DNA from: Pseudolachnospira sp051055405
Lineage (GTDB): Bacteria > Bacillota > Clostridia > Lachnospirales > Lachnospiraceae
Direction of reading: 5' to 3'
DNA length: 64,000 nucleotides
Assembly (NCBI RefSeq): GCF_051055405.1
Contig: NZ_CP167068.1
Span: forward strand, 1,488,001-1,552,000
Shown: positions 16,930-25,551 of the stretch, one piece after another
Layout: the number at the start of each line of letters is the position of its first letter
How positions within the stretch are numbered: position 1 is the stretch's first letter
Notes under the pieces: generated by a model
The model's database searches: none
What the model was told of the DNA's origin: nothing
The model's input: only the letters and a program-made list of their open reading frames with translations
Position numbers and translations under genes: made by a program

Positions 16930-17520
16930 ATGTGTGGAAGATATTTTTTTACTTATGAGGCGGCACAGGAAGCATTGGAGTTAACGGACCTATTAGATAC
17001 GAGAAGCCAGGCGGTGGGAGAGGGAGACGTGCATCCGACAGACATGGCTTGGGTAATCTGTGCGGATGCAAAAAAGCAAGGACTTGTGTTGGCTTCCATG
17101 CGTTGGGGATTTCCAGGCAGACAGTCCTGTACTATTTTTAATGCACGGGCAGAAAGTGTGATGGAAAAGAACCTGTTTCGTGACAGTGTGTTGTTCCGCC
17201 GCTGTGTGATTCCAGCAGGAGGCTTTTATGAATGGAATTCAAGGAAGGAAAAGGTCAGCTTCACAGGACGGGAAAAGAAAATTCTCTATATGGCCGGTTT
17301 TTACCGCTGTTTTGAGGACGTCAATTGTTTTGTGATCATTACAACAGAAGCCAATGAATCGATGAGGGCGGTTCATGACCGGATGCCTTTGATTTTAGAA
17401 AAAGAGGCTGTGAAGGACTGGATTTTTAAAACAGATCAGGCGGAGGATTTTCTGGCGCAAGTTCCTCCCAGCCTATCCTCCTATCAAGAATATGAACAGC
17501 AAAAATTTGAATGGATTTGA
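16930..17520 (+). CDS. SRAP-domain protein (HMCES/YedK family)
   Basis: DNA-protein crosslinking factor that shields abasic sites in single-stranded DNA. The catalytic Cys 2 (MCGRYFF) becomes N-terminal after Met removal. Other conserved residues are NARAES (Asn), GGFYEW (Glu) and AVHDRMPLIL (His). 196 residues, slightly shorter than the typical 220. It is a single gene with its own promoter and a trailing hairpin, acting in SOS-type genome maintenance. Confidence 0.93.
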   Translation: MCGRYFFTYEAAQEALELTDLLDTRSQAVGEGDVHPTDMAWVICADAKKQGLVLASMRWGFPGRQSCTIFNARAESVMEKNLFRDSVLFRRCVIPAGGFYEWNSRKEKVSFTGREKKILYMAGFYRCFEDVNCFVIITTEANESMRAVHDRMPLILEKEAVKDWIFKTDQAEDFLAQVPPSLSSYQEYEQQKFEWI

Positions 17521-17527
17521 AGATTTC

Positions 17528-17560
17528 GGAAAGGGTGTGACTATCTGCCGCACCCTTTCC
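17528..17560 (+). terminator. hairpin after the SRAP gene
   Basis: GGAAAGGGTG (17528-17537) pairs with CACCCTTTCC (17551-17560). No T-tract follows, so it may be a weak terminator or an mRNA-stabilising element. Confidence 0.5.
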
Positions 17561-17700
17561 CTATGATCTGCTATTTGGTATATGTGGACAAGACAAATGA
17601 ATTGTGTTACGATAACATTATCTTTCATTGGCAAGGGCAAACGCGGTCAGAAAAATGCGCTCTTGTCAACAGAAGGCAACAACAAATGGGGGACCATAGA

Positions 17701-18150
17701 ATGAAAAAATCATGGTGGAAAGTTCCTTTGTATTGTATGGCAGCCAGTTTCCTGTGCTACGTACTGACCGTTCGTATTTTGGGCCAATTTACGTTGACGA
17801 CACTCCCAGATGGAACGATTACCGTAGATAATACTCGGTGGATGATTCTGTCAAGCTTATTATTTCTTGCAGTCATCGTGGTTGGCGGCATTTTTGTTTT
17901 CAGCAAAATGACGCGCAAGGAGCTCTTTTATTCCGCCTCCGTTTTGGTTGCGGCAAATGCCTTATTTGGCCTGATCTCTTATAAAGAGCAAGGTATGTTT
18001 GCCGTTTATTGGAGTATACTTTCCGAATGGAATGGTTTTGTCGCAGATTTACTGGCTCGTATCAATCTGAATCTATGGGTAAGCGCCGTTATTATTTGGG
18101 CATTACCTTATCTATTTATTCTTTTTGGAAAAAAGGACGTGCAAAAGTAA
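17701..18150 (+). CDS. small membrane protein of unknown function
   Basis: 149 residues with four hydrophobic segments (about 7-27, 48-70, 80-96, 124-143) and few charged residues between them. I do not recognise a family. The ATG at 17701 is preferred to an upstream in-frame ATG at 17563 because the extra 46 residues look like translated leader. A possible promoter is TGGACA (17585-17590), 17 nt, TACGAT (17608-17613). It lies directly ahead of an MNT-type nucleotidyltransferase gene (1-nt gap). Confidence 0.65.
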   Translation: MKKSWWKVPLYCMAASFLCYVLTVRILGQFTLTTLPDGTITVDNTRWMILSSLLFLAVIVVGGIFVFSKMTRKELFYSASVLVAANALFGLISYKEQGMFAVYWSILSEWNGFVADLLARINLNLWVSAVIIWALPYLFILFGKKDVQK

Positions 18151-18151
18151 G

Positions 18152-18445
18152 ATGGATCATACGGGAATAAAGCGGCTTGTCATAGAAGAAATCTGTTGTT
18201 TGGCGCAACAATGTAATGTTAGAAAAGTGATTTTATTTGGCTCAAGGGCAAGGGGAGATTACAAGCGAGCCAGTGATATTGACCTGGCTGTGAGCGGAGG
18301 GGACATTTTTCGCTTTTCGCTGGAAGTAGACGAGAAAACTTCGACCCCTTTAAAATATGATATTGTAAATCTGGACGGGAACGTACAAAGAGAATTGTTA
18401 GAATCGATTGAGACAGAAGGAAAGGTTTTATATGAAAAAATTTGA
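18152..18445 (+). CDS. minimal nucleotidyltransferase (MNT), antitoxin-like
   Basis: 97-residue nucleotidyltransferase of the MNT class. The motif ILFGSRARGDYKRASDIDLAV contains GS and the two catalytic Asp residues (SDIDL). In MNT/HEPN modules the MNT protein neutralises a HEPN RNase, in characterised cases by AMP-ylating it. The HEPN partner here is only a remnant (18432-18597) overlapping the 3' end, so this gene is now an orphan. The ATG at 18152 is the natural start; the upstream extension lies inside the previous gene. Confidence 0.85.
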   Translation: MDHTGIKRLVIEEICCLAQQCNVRKVILFGSRARGDYKRASDIDLAVSGGDIFRFSLEVDEKTSTPLKYDIVNLDGNVQRELLESIETEGKVLYEKI

Positions 18446-18597
18446 TCATTATGTTTCTAATTTGCGTGTGCTGGAACGGGCGGATAAAGAAGTATTGGAT
18501 AATAGTAGGACGAATTCTAAAAGACTATATTCCAGAGTATAGAAGGCTGGAACTACAGTTAATAGAAAAATATGGAGAACTATTAAAAACAATATAG
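18432..18597 (+). pseudogene. decayed HEPN-domain partner of the MNT gene
   Basis: An ATG at 18432, overlapping the MNT stop, opens 36 codons that begin MKKFDHYVSNLRVLERADKE, like HI0074-type HEPN proteins, then end at a TAG (18540). In the +1 frame the next stretch reads ILKDYIPEYRRLELQLIEKY...LLKTI with a stop at 18595-18597, which looks like the C-terminal end of the same family. The central part, including the RNase motif RxxxxH, is missing. An internal deletion with frameshift best explains this. Family assignment rests on the short ends and on context. Confidence 0.6.
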
Positions 18598-18615
18598 GAA
18601 GTTCCATTCCTATCG

Positions 18616-18653
18616 AAAAGGAGGCCGGCACAGTGTTGCTAGCCTTCTTTTTT
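18616..18653. terminator. terminator between the MNT locus and coaX
   Basis: AAAAGGAGGC (18616-18625) pairs with GCCTTCTTTTTT (18642-18653), ending in six T on the + strand and in an A-rich/T-rich tract on the other, so it may serve both convergent transcripts. Confidence 0.7.
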
Positions 18654-18658
18654 ATTCA

Positions 18659-19426
18659 CTATCCTTTATTTTTCTGATATATCAAATACAGTCCTCTTAG
18701 CAGCAAGTTTTCATCTAAATGAATGTTATGGCGGCAATGGGAGGTAATCGAGGCGGCCAGCCCGCCGGTAGCGACGACGGTAACAGCCTCCCCTAATTCC
18801 TGTTCGATGCGGTCGATCAGCCCGTCCAGCATAGCGGCGTTTCCCAGGATGATACCGCTTTTGATGCAGTCCACCGTGTTGGTACCGATAACTTTTCCAG
18901 GAGATTCAAAGGGAATTCTCGGCAGCTGGGAAGTGGTCTGTATCAAAGCGTCCAGAGCCACCTGAGCTCCCGGAGCAATAATCGTTCCTAGATAAGCCGG
19001 CCCTTTTCCCACGATGGAAAGTGTGGTAGCAGTTCCCATGTCAATGATCACTTGAGGAAGCGGATATCCCATGGCGCCTGCAACCGCGTCGACGATCAGA
19101 TCGCTTCCCACCTTGGCAGGGTCGTCCATACGGATGGCCAGGCCGGTTTTGATTCCGGGGCCGATAAGGAGGGCGGGTTTGCCGATAATTTTTTGAAGAG
19201 CCCGATTCACGGTGGCGGATACCGGAGGCACCACGGAGGAGAGAATGCTTCCCTTTAGCTGTTTTGGGGAAATCTCATGAAGCTCTAAAACGGTCCGGAT
19301 TGCGATAGCATATTCCAGGTCCGTTTTTCGGGGATCAGAAGAGAACCGTTCGACAAAATAAATTCTTTCTTGGTCAACGACTCCGACTACAATATTGCTA
19401 TTTCCAATGTCAACTGCTAAAATCAT
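18659..19426 (-). CDS. coaX: type III pantothenate kinase, copy 1
   Basis: Phosphorylates pantothenate in the first committed step of coenzyme A synthesis. 255 residues, ASKHA fold: DIGNSN phosphate loop (Asp 6), GPGIKTG (89-95), the catalytic-Asp motif read here as GSDL (107-110), and DMGTATT. In most CoaX proteins the motif is GADR; Ala and Arg are changed here, Asp 109 is kept. It is the downstream member of a tandem pair separated by 9 nt. The C-terminal ATGGLA is intact. Confidence 0.93.
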   Translation of the reverse strand: MILAVDIGNSNIVVGVVDQERIYFVERFSSDPRKTDLEYAIAIRTVLELHEISPKQLKGSILSSVVPPVSATVNRALQKIIGKPALLIGPGIKTGLAIRMDDPAKVGSDLIVDAVAGAMGYPLPQVIIDMGTATTLSIVGKGPAYLGTIIAPGAQVALDALIQTTSQLPRIPFESPGKVIGTNTVDCIKSGIILGNAAMLDGLIDRIEQELGEAVTVVATGGLAASITSHCRHNIHLDENLLLRGLYLIYQKNKG

Positions 19427-19435
19427 GGGTTCCTC

Positions 19436-20215
19436 CTAGCACGAACCGTCTGTACGGTTTTTCATATAGATTCGGTACAGGCCTTTTAGGGGCAGCATCT
19501 CGTCGTATTGGATTTTGTGGGTGCAATAAGGGATCACAGCTTTGGCCAGATCACCGGTCGCCAGAGCGAACAGCGATTTTCCCAGTTCCTGTTCCATACG
19601 GTCGATCATTCCGTCCAACATGGCGGAACTTCCGTACACAATCCCACATTTCATGGAATCTACTGTATTTTTTGCAATGGCTTTTTCCGGCGCATCAAAA
19701 GAAATTCTGGGAAGCTGCGCGGTGCGTTTTACAAGAGAATCAAGAGCAATCCCGGCGCCAGGCAGGATCGATCCGCCCAGATATGCGCCGCTTTCATCGA
19801 TCACAGAAAGCGTGGTGGCGGTTCCCATATCGATCAAAAGCAAAGGGAGAGGATATTCCGCCACGGCTGCCACGGCGTTTACCACCATATCGCTGCCAAG
19901 TTGAGCGGGATTATCGATCTTGATCGGAAGCCCGGTTTTGACTCCGGGGCCGACCACAAGAGCAGGTTTGCCAATGATTTTGGTCAAGGCCCGATTTACC
20001 ACGGCAGTCAACGGAGGCACCACCGAAGAGATAATGCTGCCGGTCAATGGATGCGAAGGAATCTCATACAATTCCAAAATCGTTCGGAATGCAATGGCAT
20101 ACTCCAAATCTGTCTTTTTCACGTCGGTAGAAATATGCTCGACAAAATGCGTTCCCGTTTTACTGACCGTTCCCACCGTAATCACGGTATTTCCGATGTC
20201 AATGGTTAAAATCAT
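19436..20215 (-). CDS. coaX: type III pantothenate kinase, copy 2
   Basis: Colinear paralogue of the adjacent coaX with the same landmarks at the same positions: DIGNT (6-10), GPGVKTG (89-95), GSDM (107-110) and DMGTATT. The C-terminal glycine motif reads ATGDLA rather than ATGGLA. The ATG at 20215 (MILTIDIGN) follows AGGAGG; an in-frame start 10 codons upstream would add unrelated residues. It is divergent from coaBC, which carries out the following two CoA steps, so three CoA genes meet here. Whether both kinases are active, or one has become regulatory, is unknown. Confidence 0.93.
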   Translation of the reverse strand: MILTIDIGNTVITVGTVSKTGTHFVEHISTDVKKTDLEYAIAFRTILELYEIPSHPLTGSIISSVVPPLTAVVNRALTKIIGKPALVVGPGVKTGLPIKIDNPAQLGSDMVVNAVAAVAEYPLPLLLIDMGTATTLSVIDESGAYLGGSILPGAGIALDSLVKRTAQLPRISFDAPEKAIAKNTVDSMKCGIVYGSSAMLDGMIDRMEQELGKSLFALATGDLAKAVIPYCTHKIQYDEMLPLKGLYRIYMKNRTDGSC

Positions 20216-20334
20216 ACGAAATAAGCCTCCTTGCCTCGTAGACAATTCCTGAAAAATATGCTACACTGATAAATCGATATGGCATATTGAACTCGATTAT
20301 ATCACAAACTGTTTTCATAGTAAAGGAGGCCCTT

Positions 20335-21531
20335 ATGTTGCAGAATAAAAATATCATTCTCGGCGTTTCCAGCAGCATTGCCTGCTATAAAAGCGCCGGC
20401 TTGGCCCGCACTTTGATCAAGCAAGGGGCAAATGTCCAGGTGATTATGACTCAGAATGCGACGCAGTTTATCACTCCTTTGACCTTTGAACAGTTGACCG
20501 GAAGGAAGTGTCTCGTCGATACGTTTGACCGGAACTTTGAGATCAAGGTGGAACACGTGTCTCTGGCCCAGTGGGCCGACGTCTGCCTGATTGCTCCGGC
20601 ATCGGCCAATGTGTTGGCCAAGATGGCTCACGGTATCGCCGACGATATGCTGACGACGACCGTGTTGGCCTGCGACTGTCCCAAGTTTGCCGCGCCAGCT
20701 ATGAACACCCGGATGTACGAGAATCCAGCGACGAAGGAAAATTTGGAAACTTTGCGCCGCTATGGTTTTACTTTGATTGAGCCGGAGGAAGGACTCTTAG
20801 CCTGCGGAGATGTGGGCAAGGGGAAGATGGCGGATGAGGAAGTGATATTGGATATCTTGGAGGCAGGAATCGGAGCGGTGAAGGATTTGGCAGGGAAGCG
20901 GGTTTTGGTCACTGCGGGACCGACCAGAGAGGCGCTGGACCCGGTACGGTTTTTGTCCAATCACTCTACCGGCAAGATGGGGTATGCCCTTGCCAAAGCC
21001 GCAATGCAGCGGGGGGCAAAGGTTACTTTAGTGACAGGAAAAACAGAAACGCCCAAGCCGCGGTTTGTAGATGTGGTTGAGGCGGTGTCCGCCAAGGAGA
21101 TGTTTGATGCAGTGATGAGCCGGGCGGCGGATATGGACATTTTGATTATGGCAGCCGCAGTAGCCGATTATCGGCCGCAAAACATCGCGGCAGAGAAGAT
21201 AAAGAAGATGGATGGAAATGCGACGCTGGCGCTGGAGAGGACGGATGATATTTTGGCCGCCGCCGGTGCGGCCCGCCGTTCTGGTCAGTTCCTTTGCGGT
21301 TTTTCCATGGAGACTGAGCATATGCTGGAAAATTCCAGAAAGAAGCTGGAAAAAAAGAAGATTGACATGATTGTCGCCAATAATCTGCGGCAAGAGGGCG
21401 CCGGATTTGGTGTGGACACCAATATTGTAACGTTGATTACGAAAGATTCGGAGACCGCCTTGCCTATGATGACAAAAGAACAGGTGGCAATGAAGATTTT
21501 GGACGCCATTGTAGAGAGAGGAAACGAGTAA
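20335..21531 (+). CDS. coaBC: bifunctional phosphopantothenoylcysteine decarboxylase/synthetase
   Basis: Joins cysteine to 4'-phosphopantothenate and decarboxylates the product, the two steps after pantothenate kinase. 398 residues. The N-terminal flavoprotein CoaC half has GVSSSIACYKS, the active-site His in KVEHVSLAQWAD, and PAMNTRMYENPA. The C-terminal CoaB half has AGPTREALDPVRFLSNHSTGKMG and AAAVADYRP. The ATG at 20335 sits 5 nt after AAGGAGG (20323-20329); an upstream in-frame start lies before the RBS and is rejected. It is 15 nt from prfC, so probably co-transcribed. Confidence 0.97.
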   Translation: MLQNKNIILGVSSSIACYKSAGLARTLIKQGANVQVIMTQNATQFITPLTFEQLTGRKCLVDTFDRNFEIKVEHVSLAQWADVCLIAPASANVLAKMAHGIADDMLTTTVLACDCPKFAAPAMNTRMYENPATKENLETLRRYGFTLIEPEEGLLACGDVGKGKMADEEVILDILEAGIGAVKDLAGKRVLVTAGPTREALDPVRFLSNHSTGKMGYALAKAAMQRGAKVTLVTGKTETPKPRFVDVVEAVSAKEMFDAVMSRAADMDILIMAAAVADYRPQNIAAEKIKKMDGNATLALERTDDILAAAGAARRSGQFLCGFSMETEHMLENSRKKLEKKKIDMIVANNLRQEGAGFGVDTNIVTLITKDSETALPMMTKEQVAMKILDAIVERGNE

Positions 21532-21546
21532 CAGGAGGAGCTTTTT

Positions 21547-23133
21547 GTGGCAGAGTTAGCAGAAGAGATAAAGAAACGCCGGACATTTGCGATTATATCC
21601 CATCCGGATGCCGGAAAAACGACATTGACAGAGAAATTTTTGCTTTATGGCGGAGCGATCAACCTGGCCGGTTCGGTAAAGGGAAAAAAGACGGCCAGAC
21701 ACGCGGTTTCCGACTGGATGGAAATTGAAAAAGAGAGAGGAATTTCCGTTACCTCGTCGGTGCTTCAGTTTCACTATGACGATTACTGCATTAATATTTT
21801 GGATACGCCGGGACACCAGGACTTTTCCGAGGACACATACCGAACTTTGATGGCGGCGGATTCTGCAGTCATGGTAGTGGATGGCTCAAAAGGCGTGGAG
21901 GCGCAGACCATCAAGTTGTTTAAGGTTTGTATGCTGCGCCACATTCCGATCTTTACTTTTATCAATAAGATGGACCGGGAAGCCAAAGATCCCTTTGAAT
22001 TGATGGAAGATATCGAAAATGTGCTCGGCATCGAGACCTGCCCCATCAACTGGCCCATTGGATCCGGTAAATCTTTTAAGGGCGTTTACGAGAGAGATAT
22101 CAAGAAAATCACCACTTTTACCGCCGAGGGAGCGGGACAGCGGGAGATTGAGACAAGACATTTGGACCCGGAAAGCGAGGCAGCGCAAAGTGAGATAGGC
22201 GCTTTGGCGTTAAATCAGCTAAAGGATGAGATTGAGCTGTTGGATGGGGCCGGCCAGGAACTGGACATGGAAATGGTATTGGCAGGTAAGCTGAGTCCAG
22301 TGTTTTTTGGTTCCGCATTGACCAATTTTGGCGTGGAAACTTTCTTAAAGCACTTTCTCAATATGACGCTGCCGCCGACGCCGCGGGTAGCGGATCAGGG
22401 AATCATCGATCCGGTGAAAGAACCGTTTTCGGCTTTTGTATTTAAAATCCAGGCGAACATGAATAAGGCACACCGGGATCGCGTTGCCTTTATGCGGATT
22501 TGTTCTGGAAAATATGAGTCGGGTATGGAGGTTAATCACATTCAGGGAGGAAAGAAGATTCGTCTTTCCCAGTCGACTCAGATGATGGCTCAGGAGAGAA
22601 CCATTGTGGAGGAAGCTTATGCGGGGGACATTATCGGCGTTTTTGACCCCGGTATTTTTTCTATTGGGGATACCCTTTGCACTGGCCCAGAGAAATTTGC
22701 TTTTGAAGGGATTCCGACTTTTGCACCGGAGCACTTTGCCAGGGTGCGCCAAGTGGATACCATGAAGCGAAAGCAGTTTATCAAAGGGATTTCTCAGATT
22801 GCCCAGGAAGGCGCAATCCAGATTTTTCAGGAGTTTAACACCGGCATGGAGGAGATCATCGTTGGGGTGGTCGGCGTTTTGCAGTTTGACGTGCTGATGT
22901 ATCGCCTGGAAAACGAGTACAACGTAGAAGCAAAGCTGGAACAGCTTCCCTATGAATATATCCGCTGGATCGAAAATGCGGAGATTGATGTGGAAAAGAT
23001 TCAGGGTACCTCCGATATGAAACGAATTAAGGATTTAAAGGGACGTCCGCTCCTTCTTTTTGTCAACAGTTGGAGTGTGGGGATGGTTCAGGACCGGAAT
23101 CCGGGCTTAGAGCTTTCGGAATTTGGTCGATAG
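21547..23133 (+). CDS. prfC: peptide chain release factor 3
   Basis: Translational GTPase that recycles RF1/RF2 from the ribosome after termination. 528 residues. G1 SHPDAGKTTLTEK, the switch region with ERGISVTSS, G3 DTPGHQDFSEDT and G4 NKMDRE are all intact, and the RF3-specific C-terminal half is complete. It begins with GTG (21547) after ACAGGAGGAG. A strong terminator follows at 23151-23201. Confidence 0.97.
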   Translation: MAELAEEIKKRRTFAIISHPDAGKTTLTEKFLLYGGAINLAGSVKGKKTARHAVSDWMEIEKERGISVTSSVLQFHYDDYCINILDTPGHQDFSEDTYRTLMAADSAVMVVDGSKGVEAQTIKLFKVCMLRHIPIFTFINKMDREAKDPFELMEDIENVLGIETCPINWPIGSGKSFKGVYERDIKKITTFTAEGAGQREIETRHLDPESEAAQSEIGALALNQLKDEIELLDGAGQELDMEMVLAGKLSPVFFGSALTNFGVETFLKHFLNMTLPPTPRVADQGIIDPVKEPFSAFVFKIQANMNKAHRDRVAFMRICSGKYESGMEVNHIQGGKKIRLSQSTQMMAQERTIVEEAYAGDIIGVFDPGIFSIGDTLCTGPEKFAFEGIPTFAPEHFARVRQVDTMKRKQFIKGISQIAQEGAIQIFQEFNTGMEEIIVGVVGVLQFDVLMYRLENEYNVEAKLEQLPYEYIRWIENAEIDVEKIQGTSDMKRIKDLKGRPLLLFVNSWSVGMVQDRNPGLELSEFGR

Positions 23134-23150
23134 TATTTTCGTTTCTAGGG

Positions 23151-23201
23151 AAAAGCCAGAGCAAGAACGCCGCCGGATCGAGACGCTTGCCCTGGCTTTT
23201 T
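23151..23201 (+). terminator. Rho-independent terminator of coaBC-prfC
   Basis: AAAAGCCAG...GCAAG (from 23151) pairs with CTTGC...CTGGCTTTTT (to 23201), ending in five T. Confidence 0.85.
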
Positions 23202-23260
23202 GACATCTGAACATCTATAAGAAATTCATGGTTTTTAAAATTTTGCATGGAGAATATGCG

Positions 23261-23701
23261 ATGGTTCGAAAATGGCAGGAAGGCGATTTAAACCGGGTGG
23301 CGGAGATTTGGCTGGATACGAATAGAAAAGCGCATAATTTTATTTCTCCCCAATATTGGAACGATCACTTTGAAACAGTAAAAGAAATGTTTTTGCAGGC
23401 GGAGATCTATGTTTATGAGGAGGAAGAGGAGCATCAAATAGAAGGTTTTATAGGAATGGATGCGGACTATGTGGCAGGCATTTTTGTTTTGGAGGAAGCG
23501 CAAGGCAGGGGACTTGGAAAAGCGTTGCTGGATTTTATAAAAGAGCGCAGGAGGCAAATCTACTTGAACGTATATCAGAAGAATATGCGGGCGGTAAAAT
23601 TCTATCAAAGGGAAGGATTCCATATTCAAGCGGAATCCGTGGATGAGAATACCGGAGAAAAGGAATATCAGATGATATGGACGCAGGAGGCAGGACGATG
23701 A
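23261..23701 (+). CDS. GNAT family N-acetyltransferase (YjaB-like)
   Basis: 146-residue acetyl-CoA-dependent acyltransferase. The acetyl-CoA loop appears as IFVLEEAQGRGLGKALLDF, followed by LNVYQKNMRAVKFYQREGF, the usual GNAT end. The acceptor is unknown. The ATG at 23261 (MVRKWQEGDL) follows a GGAG 8 nt upstream and matches the usual start of these proteins, so the longer reading from 23228 is not used. It is the first of five overlapping genes; its TGA overlaps the next ATG. Confidence 0.85.
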   Translation: MVRKWQEGDLNRVAEIWLDTNRKAHNFISPQYWNDHFETVKEMFLQAEIYVYEEEEEHQIEGFIGMDADYVAGIFVLEEAQGRGLGKALLDFIKERRRQIYLNVYQKNMRAVKFYQREGFHIQAESVDENTGEKEYQMIWTQEAGR

Positions 23702-24288
23702 TTCGAATTGCGACAGAACAAGATGCGGAACAATTACGGGAAATATACGCGTATTATGTCAAGAACACGGCAATTACTTTTGAATACGAAGTGCCGTCTG
23801 TGGATGAGTTTCGGACTCGAATTTGCAAAACGCTGGAACGGTATCCATACCTTGTAGCAGAGCGAGAGAACATCCCTGTCGGTTATGCGTACGCCGGCGC
23901 TTTTAAGGAGAGAAAAGCATATGACTGGTCGGTGGAAACCACCATCTATGTTGCAAAAGACGTAAGGAAGAGTGGGGTTGGCAGAGAGTTATATGCCGCG
24001 TTGGAAAACGCCTTGGCTTACCAAAATATCATTAACTTGAACGCCTGCATTGCTTCTCCGATCGTTGAGGATGAATACCTTACTGCAAACAGTATCCAAT
24101 ACCACGAACATTTCGGATACAAAGTTGTGGGAGAGTTTCATAAATGTGGATATAAATTTGGCAGATGGTATAACATGGTCTGGATGGAGAAGTGCATTGC
24201 AGAACATCCAGATCATCCGCTTCCCATGATACCCTTTGCCAGAATTCGTGACAAATTTGCGGAACAATACAAGGAGATGACAAAATGA
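23698..24288 (+). CDS. GNAT acetyltransferase, phosphinothricin-acetyltransferase-like
   Basis: 196 residues. The N-terminal IRIATEQDAEQLREIYAYYV, FEYEVPS and the loop ETTIYVAKDVRKSGVGRELY are characteristic of the PAT/YncA-like branch, which acetylates glutamate analogues or amino acids such as methionine sulfoximine. An unusual tail after the domain (EHPDHPLPMIPFARIRDKFAEQYKEM) is also visible. The true substrate cannot be read from sequence. It overlaps both neighbours by 4 nt (ATGA). Confidence 0.82.
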   Translation: MIRIATEQDAEQLREIYAYYVKNTAITFEYEVPSVDEFRTRICKTLERYPYLVAERENIPVGYAYAGAFKERKAYDWSVETTIYVAKDVRKSGVGRELYAALENALAYQNIINLNACIASPIVEDEYLTANSIQYHEHFGYKVVGEFHKCGYKFGRWYNMVWMEKCIAEHPDHPLPMIPFARIRDKFAEQYKEMTK

Positions 24289-25016
24289 AGATAGACATAG
24301 AAAAATGGCTTAGGGATTATACCGACGCAGTAAAAAGGGAGTTCCAAAACCGTGTTTGGTTTATTGGATTGCAAGGCAGCTATGGCAGAGGCGAGGCTAC
24401 GGAGAACAGCGATATCGACGTGGTGTTGATATTGGATACGGTTTCCTTTGACGATTTGACTGTATACAGCGGATTGCTTGACAAATTGTCAAACCGGGAC
24501 AAAGTCTGTGGATTTGTCTCTGGGAAAAGAGAGATCGAATCATGGGACAAAGCGGATTTATTTCAGTTTTGCCATGACGCAGTGCCTGTTTACGGTTCCT
24601 TGGACGAGTTGCTACAAACCGTAGGGGAGGAGGATATCAAGCGAGCCATTCATACAGGCGCCTGCAATCTTTACCATGCCTGTGTACACAATGCGGTTCA
24701 TGAAAAGAGCGGTGAGATGCTGGGTGAGTTCTATAAAGCGGCGGCTTTTTTGCTTCAGGCGATTGCTTATCTACAAAGAGGCGTATTTGAGCGAAAACAG
24801 GAAAATCTGCCGGCAATTTTAATGCCAGAAGAACGGGCTATATGGGAAGCGCGATGGAAACTGAAAAAAGAAAGCCAGGTTTCGGAGGTTCGGTTTGCGG
24901 AGCTATCGGAGTTGTTGATAGATTGGACGGCCAAGTGGATTGTGGAAGATCAGAGGGAAGCGAACGGGGAACGGAAACTTATTTTTGAAAAAGAAAGCAG
25001 AGAGGGATTACAATGA
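24285..25016 (+). CDS. nucleotidyltransferase with C-terminal HEPN-like helical domain
   Basis: 243 residues. The N-terminal nucleotidyltransferase motif GLQGSYGRGEATENSDIDVVLIL (GS and DxD) fits the kanamycin/MNT superfamily. The C-terminal half (from about residue 120, ACNLYHACVHNAVHEKS...YKAAAFLLQAIAYLQRG) is helical and HEPN-like, so this resembles a fused MNT-HEPN protein. Aminoglycoside modification is conceivable but unsupported. It overlaps both neighbours by 4 nt. Confidence 0.72.
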   Translation: MKIDIEKWLRDYTDAVKREFQNRVWFIGLQGSYGRGEATENSDIDVVLILDTVSFDDLTVYSGLLDKLSNRDKVCGFVSGKREIESWDKADLFQFCHDAVPVYGSLDELLQTVGEEDIKRAIHTGACNLYHACVHNAVHEKSGEMLGEFYKAAAFLLQAIAYLQRGVFERKQENLPAILMPEERAIWEARWKLKKESQVSEVRFAELSELLIDWTAKWIVEDQREANGERKLIFEKESREGLQ

Positions 25017-25525
25017 ATCGTGTGATTAGACCATGGCAGATCGAAGACGCGGAGGAGCTGGCCGAGGCGCTTAGCAATAAAAATGTTCAGGATCATTTGC
25101 GGGATGGGCTCCCATATCCTTATACGAAAGCGGACGCTGAGTGGTATATCCATGAAATGCAAAGCGCCGATCCTAAAAGTACCTTTGCTTTTGCGATTAC
25201 TTCAGCTGATCAGGTGGTTGGCAGCATCGGTGTATTTCGGCAGAATAATATCCATTTCCGGACGGCGGAAATGGGGTATTATATTGCCGAACCTTATTGG
25301 AATAAAGGGTTAGCCACAAAAGCAGTGGGTGAAATTTGTAAGTATGTATTTGAGCAGACCGATATCATTCGTATTTTTGCCGAACCATTTTCTTACAACA
25401 CGGCATCCTGCCGGGTCCTTGAAAAAAATGGTTTTCAATATGAAGGGACGCTTCGAAGCAATGCGGTAAAAAACGGAAAGGTATTGGATATGAAACTGTA
25501 TGCTTTGGTGAAAGATGGAGATTGA
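25013..25525 (+). CDS. GNAT acetyltransferase, RimJ/RimL type
   Basis: 170 residues of the RimJ/RimL branch, which acetylates protein N-termini or small amines. Seen: IRPWQIEDAEELAEAL, GSIGVF, the acetyl-CoA loop EMGYYIAEPYWNKGLATKAV and the SCRVLEKNGFQYEGTLR signature. Its start overlaps the nucleotidyltransferase stop. The third acyltransferase in the cassette. Confidence 0.88.
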   Translation: MNRVIRPWQIEDAEELAEALSNKNVQDHLRDGLPYPYTKADAEWYIHEMQSADPKSTFAFAITSADQVVGSIGVFRQNNIHFRTAEMGYYIAEPYWNKGLATKAVGEICKYVFEQTDIIRIFAEPFSYNTASCRVLEKNGFQYEGTLRSNAVKNGKVLDMKLYALVKDGD

Positions 25526-25551
25526 TGGGAGTATTTTCTGGAGGGAAGCTT

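Noticed and set aside
23698..24288. Herbicide (phosphinothricin) resistance enzyme
   Set aside because: Only the subfamily resemblance is visible; substrate cannot be inferred from the motifs.
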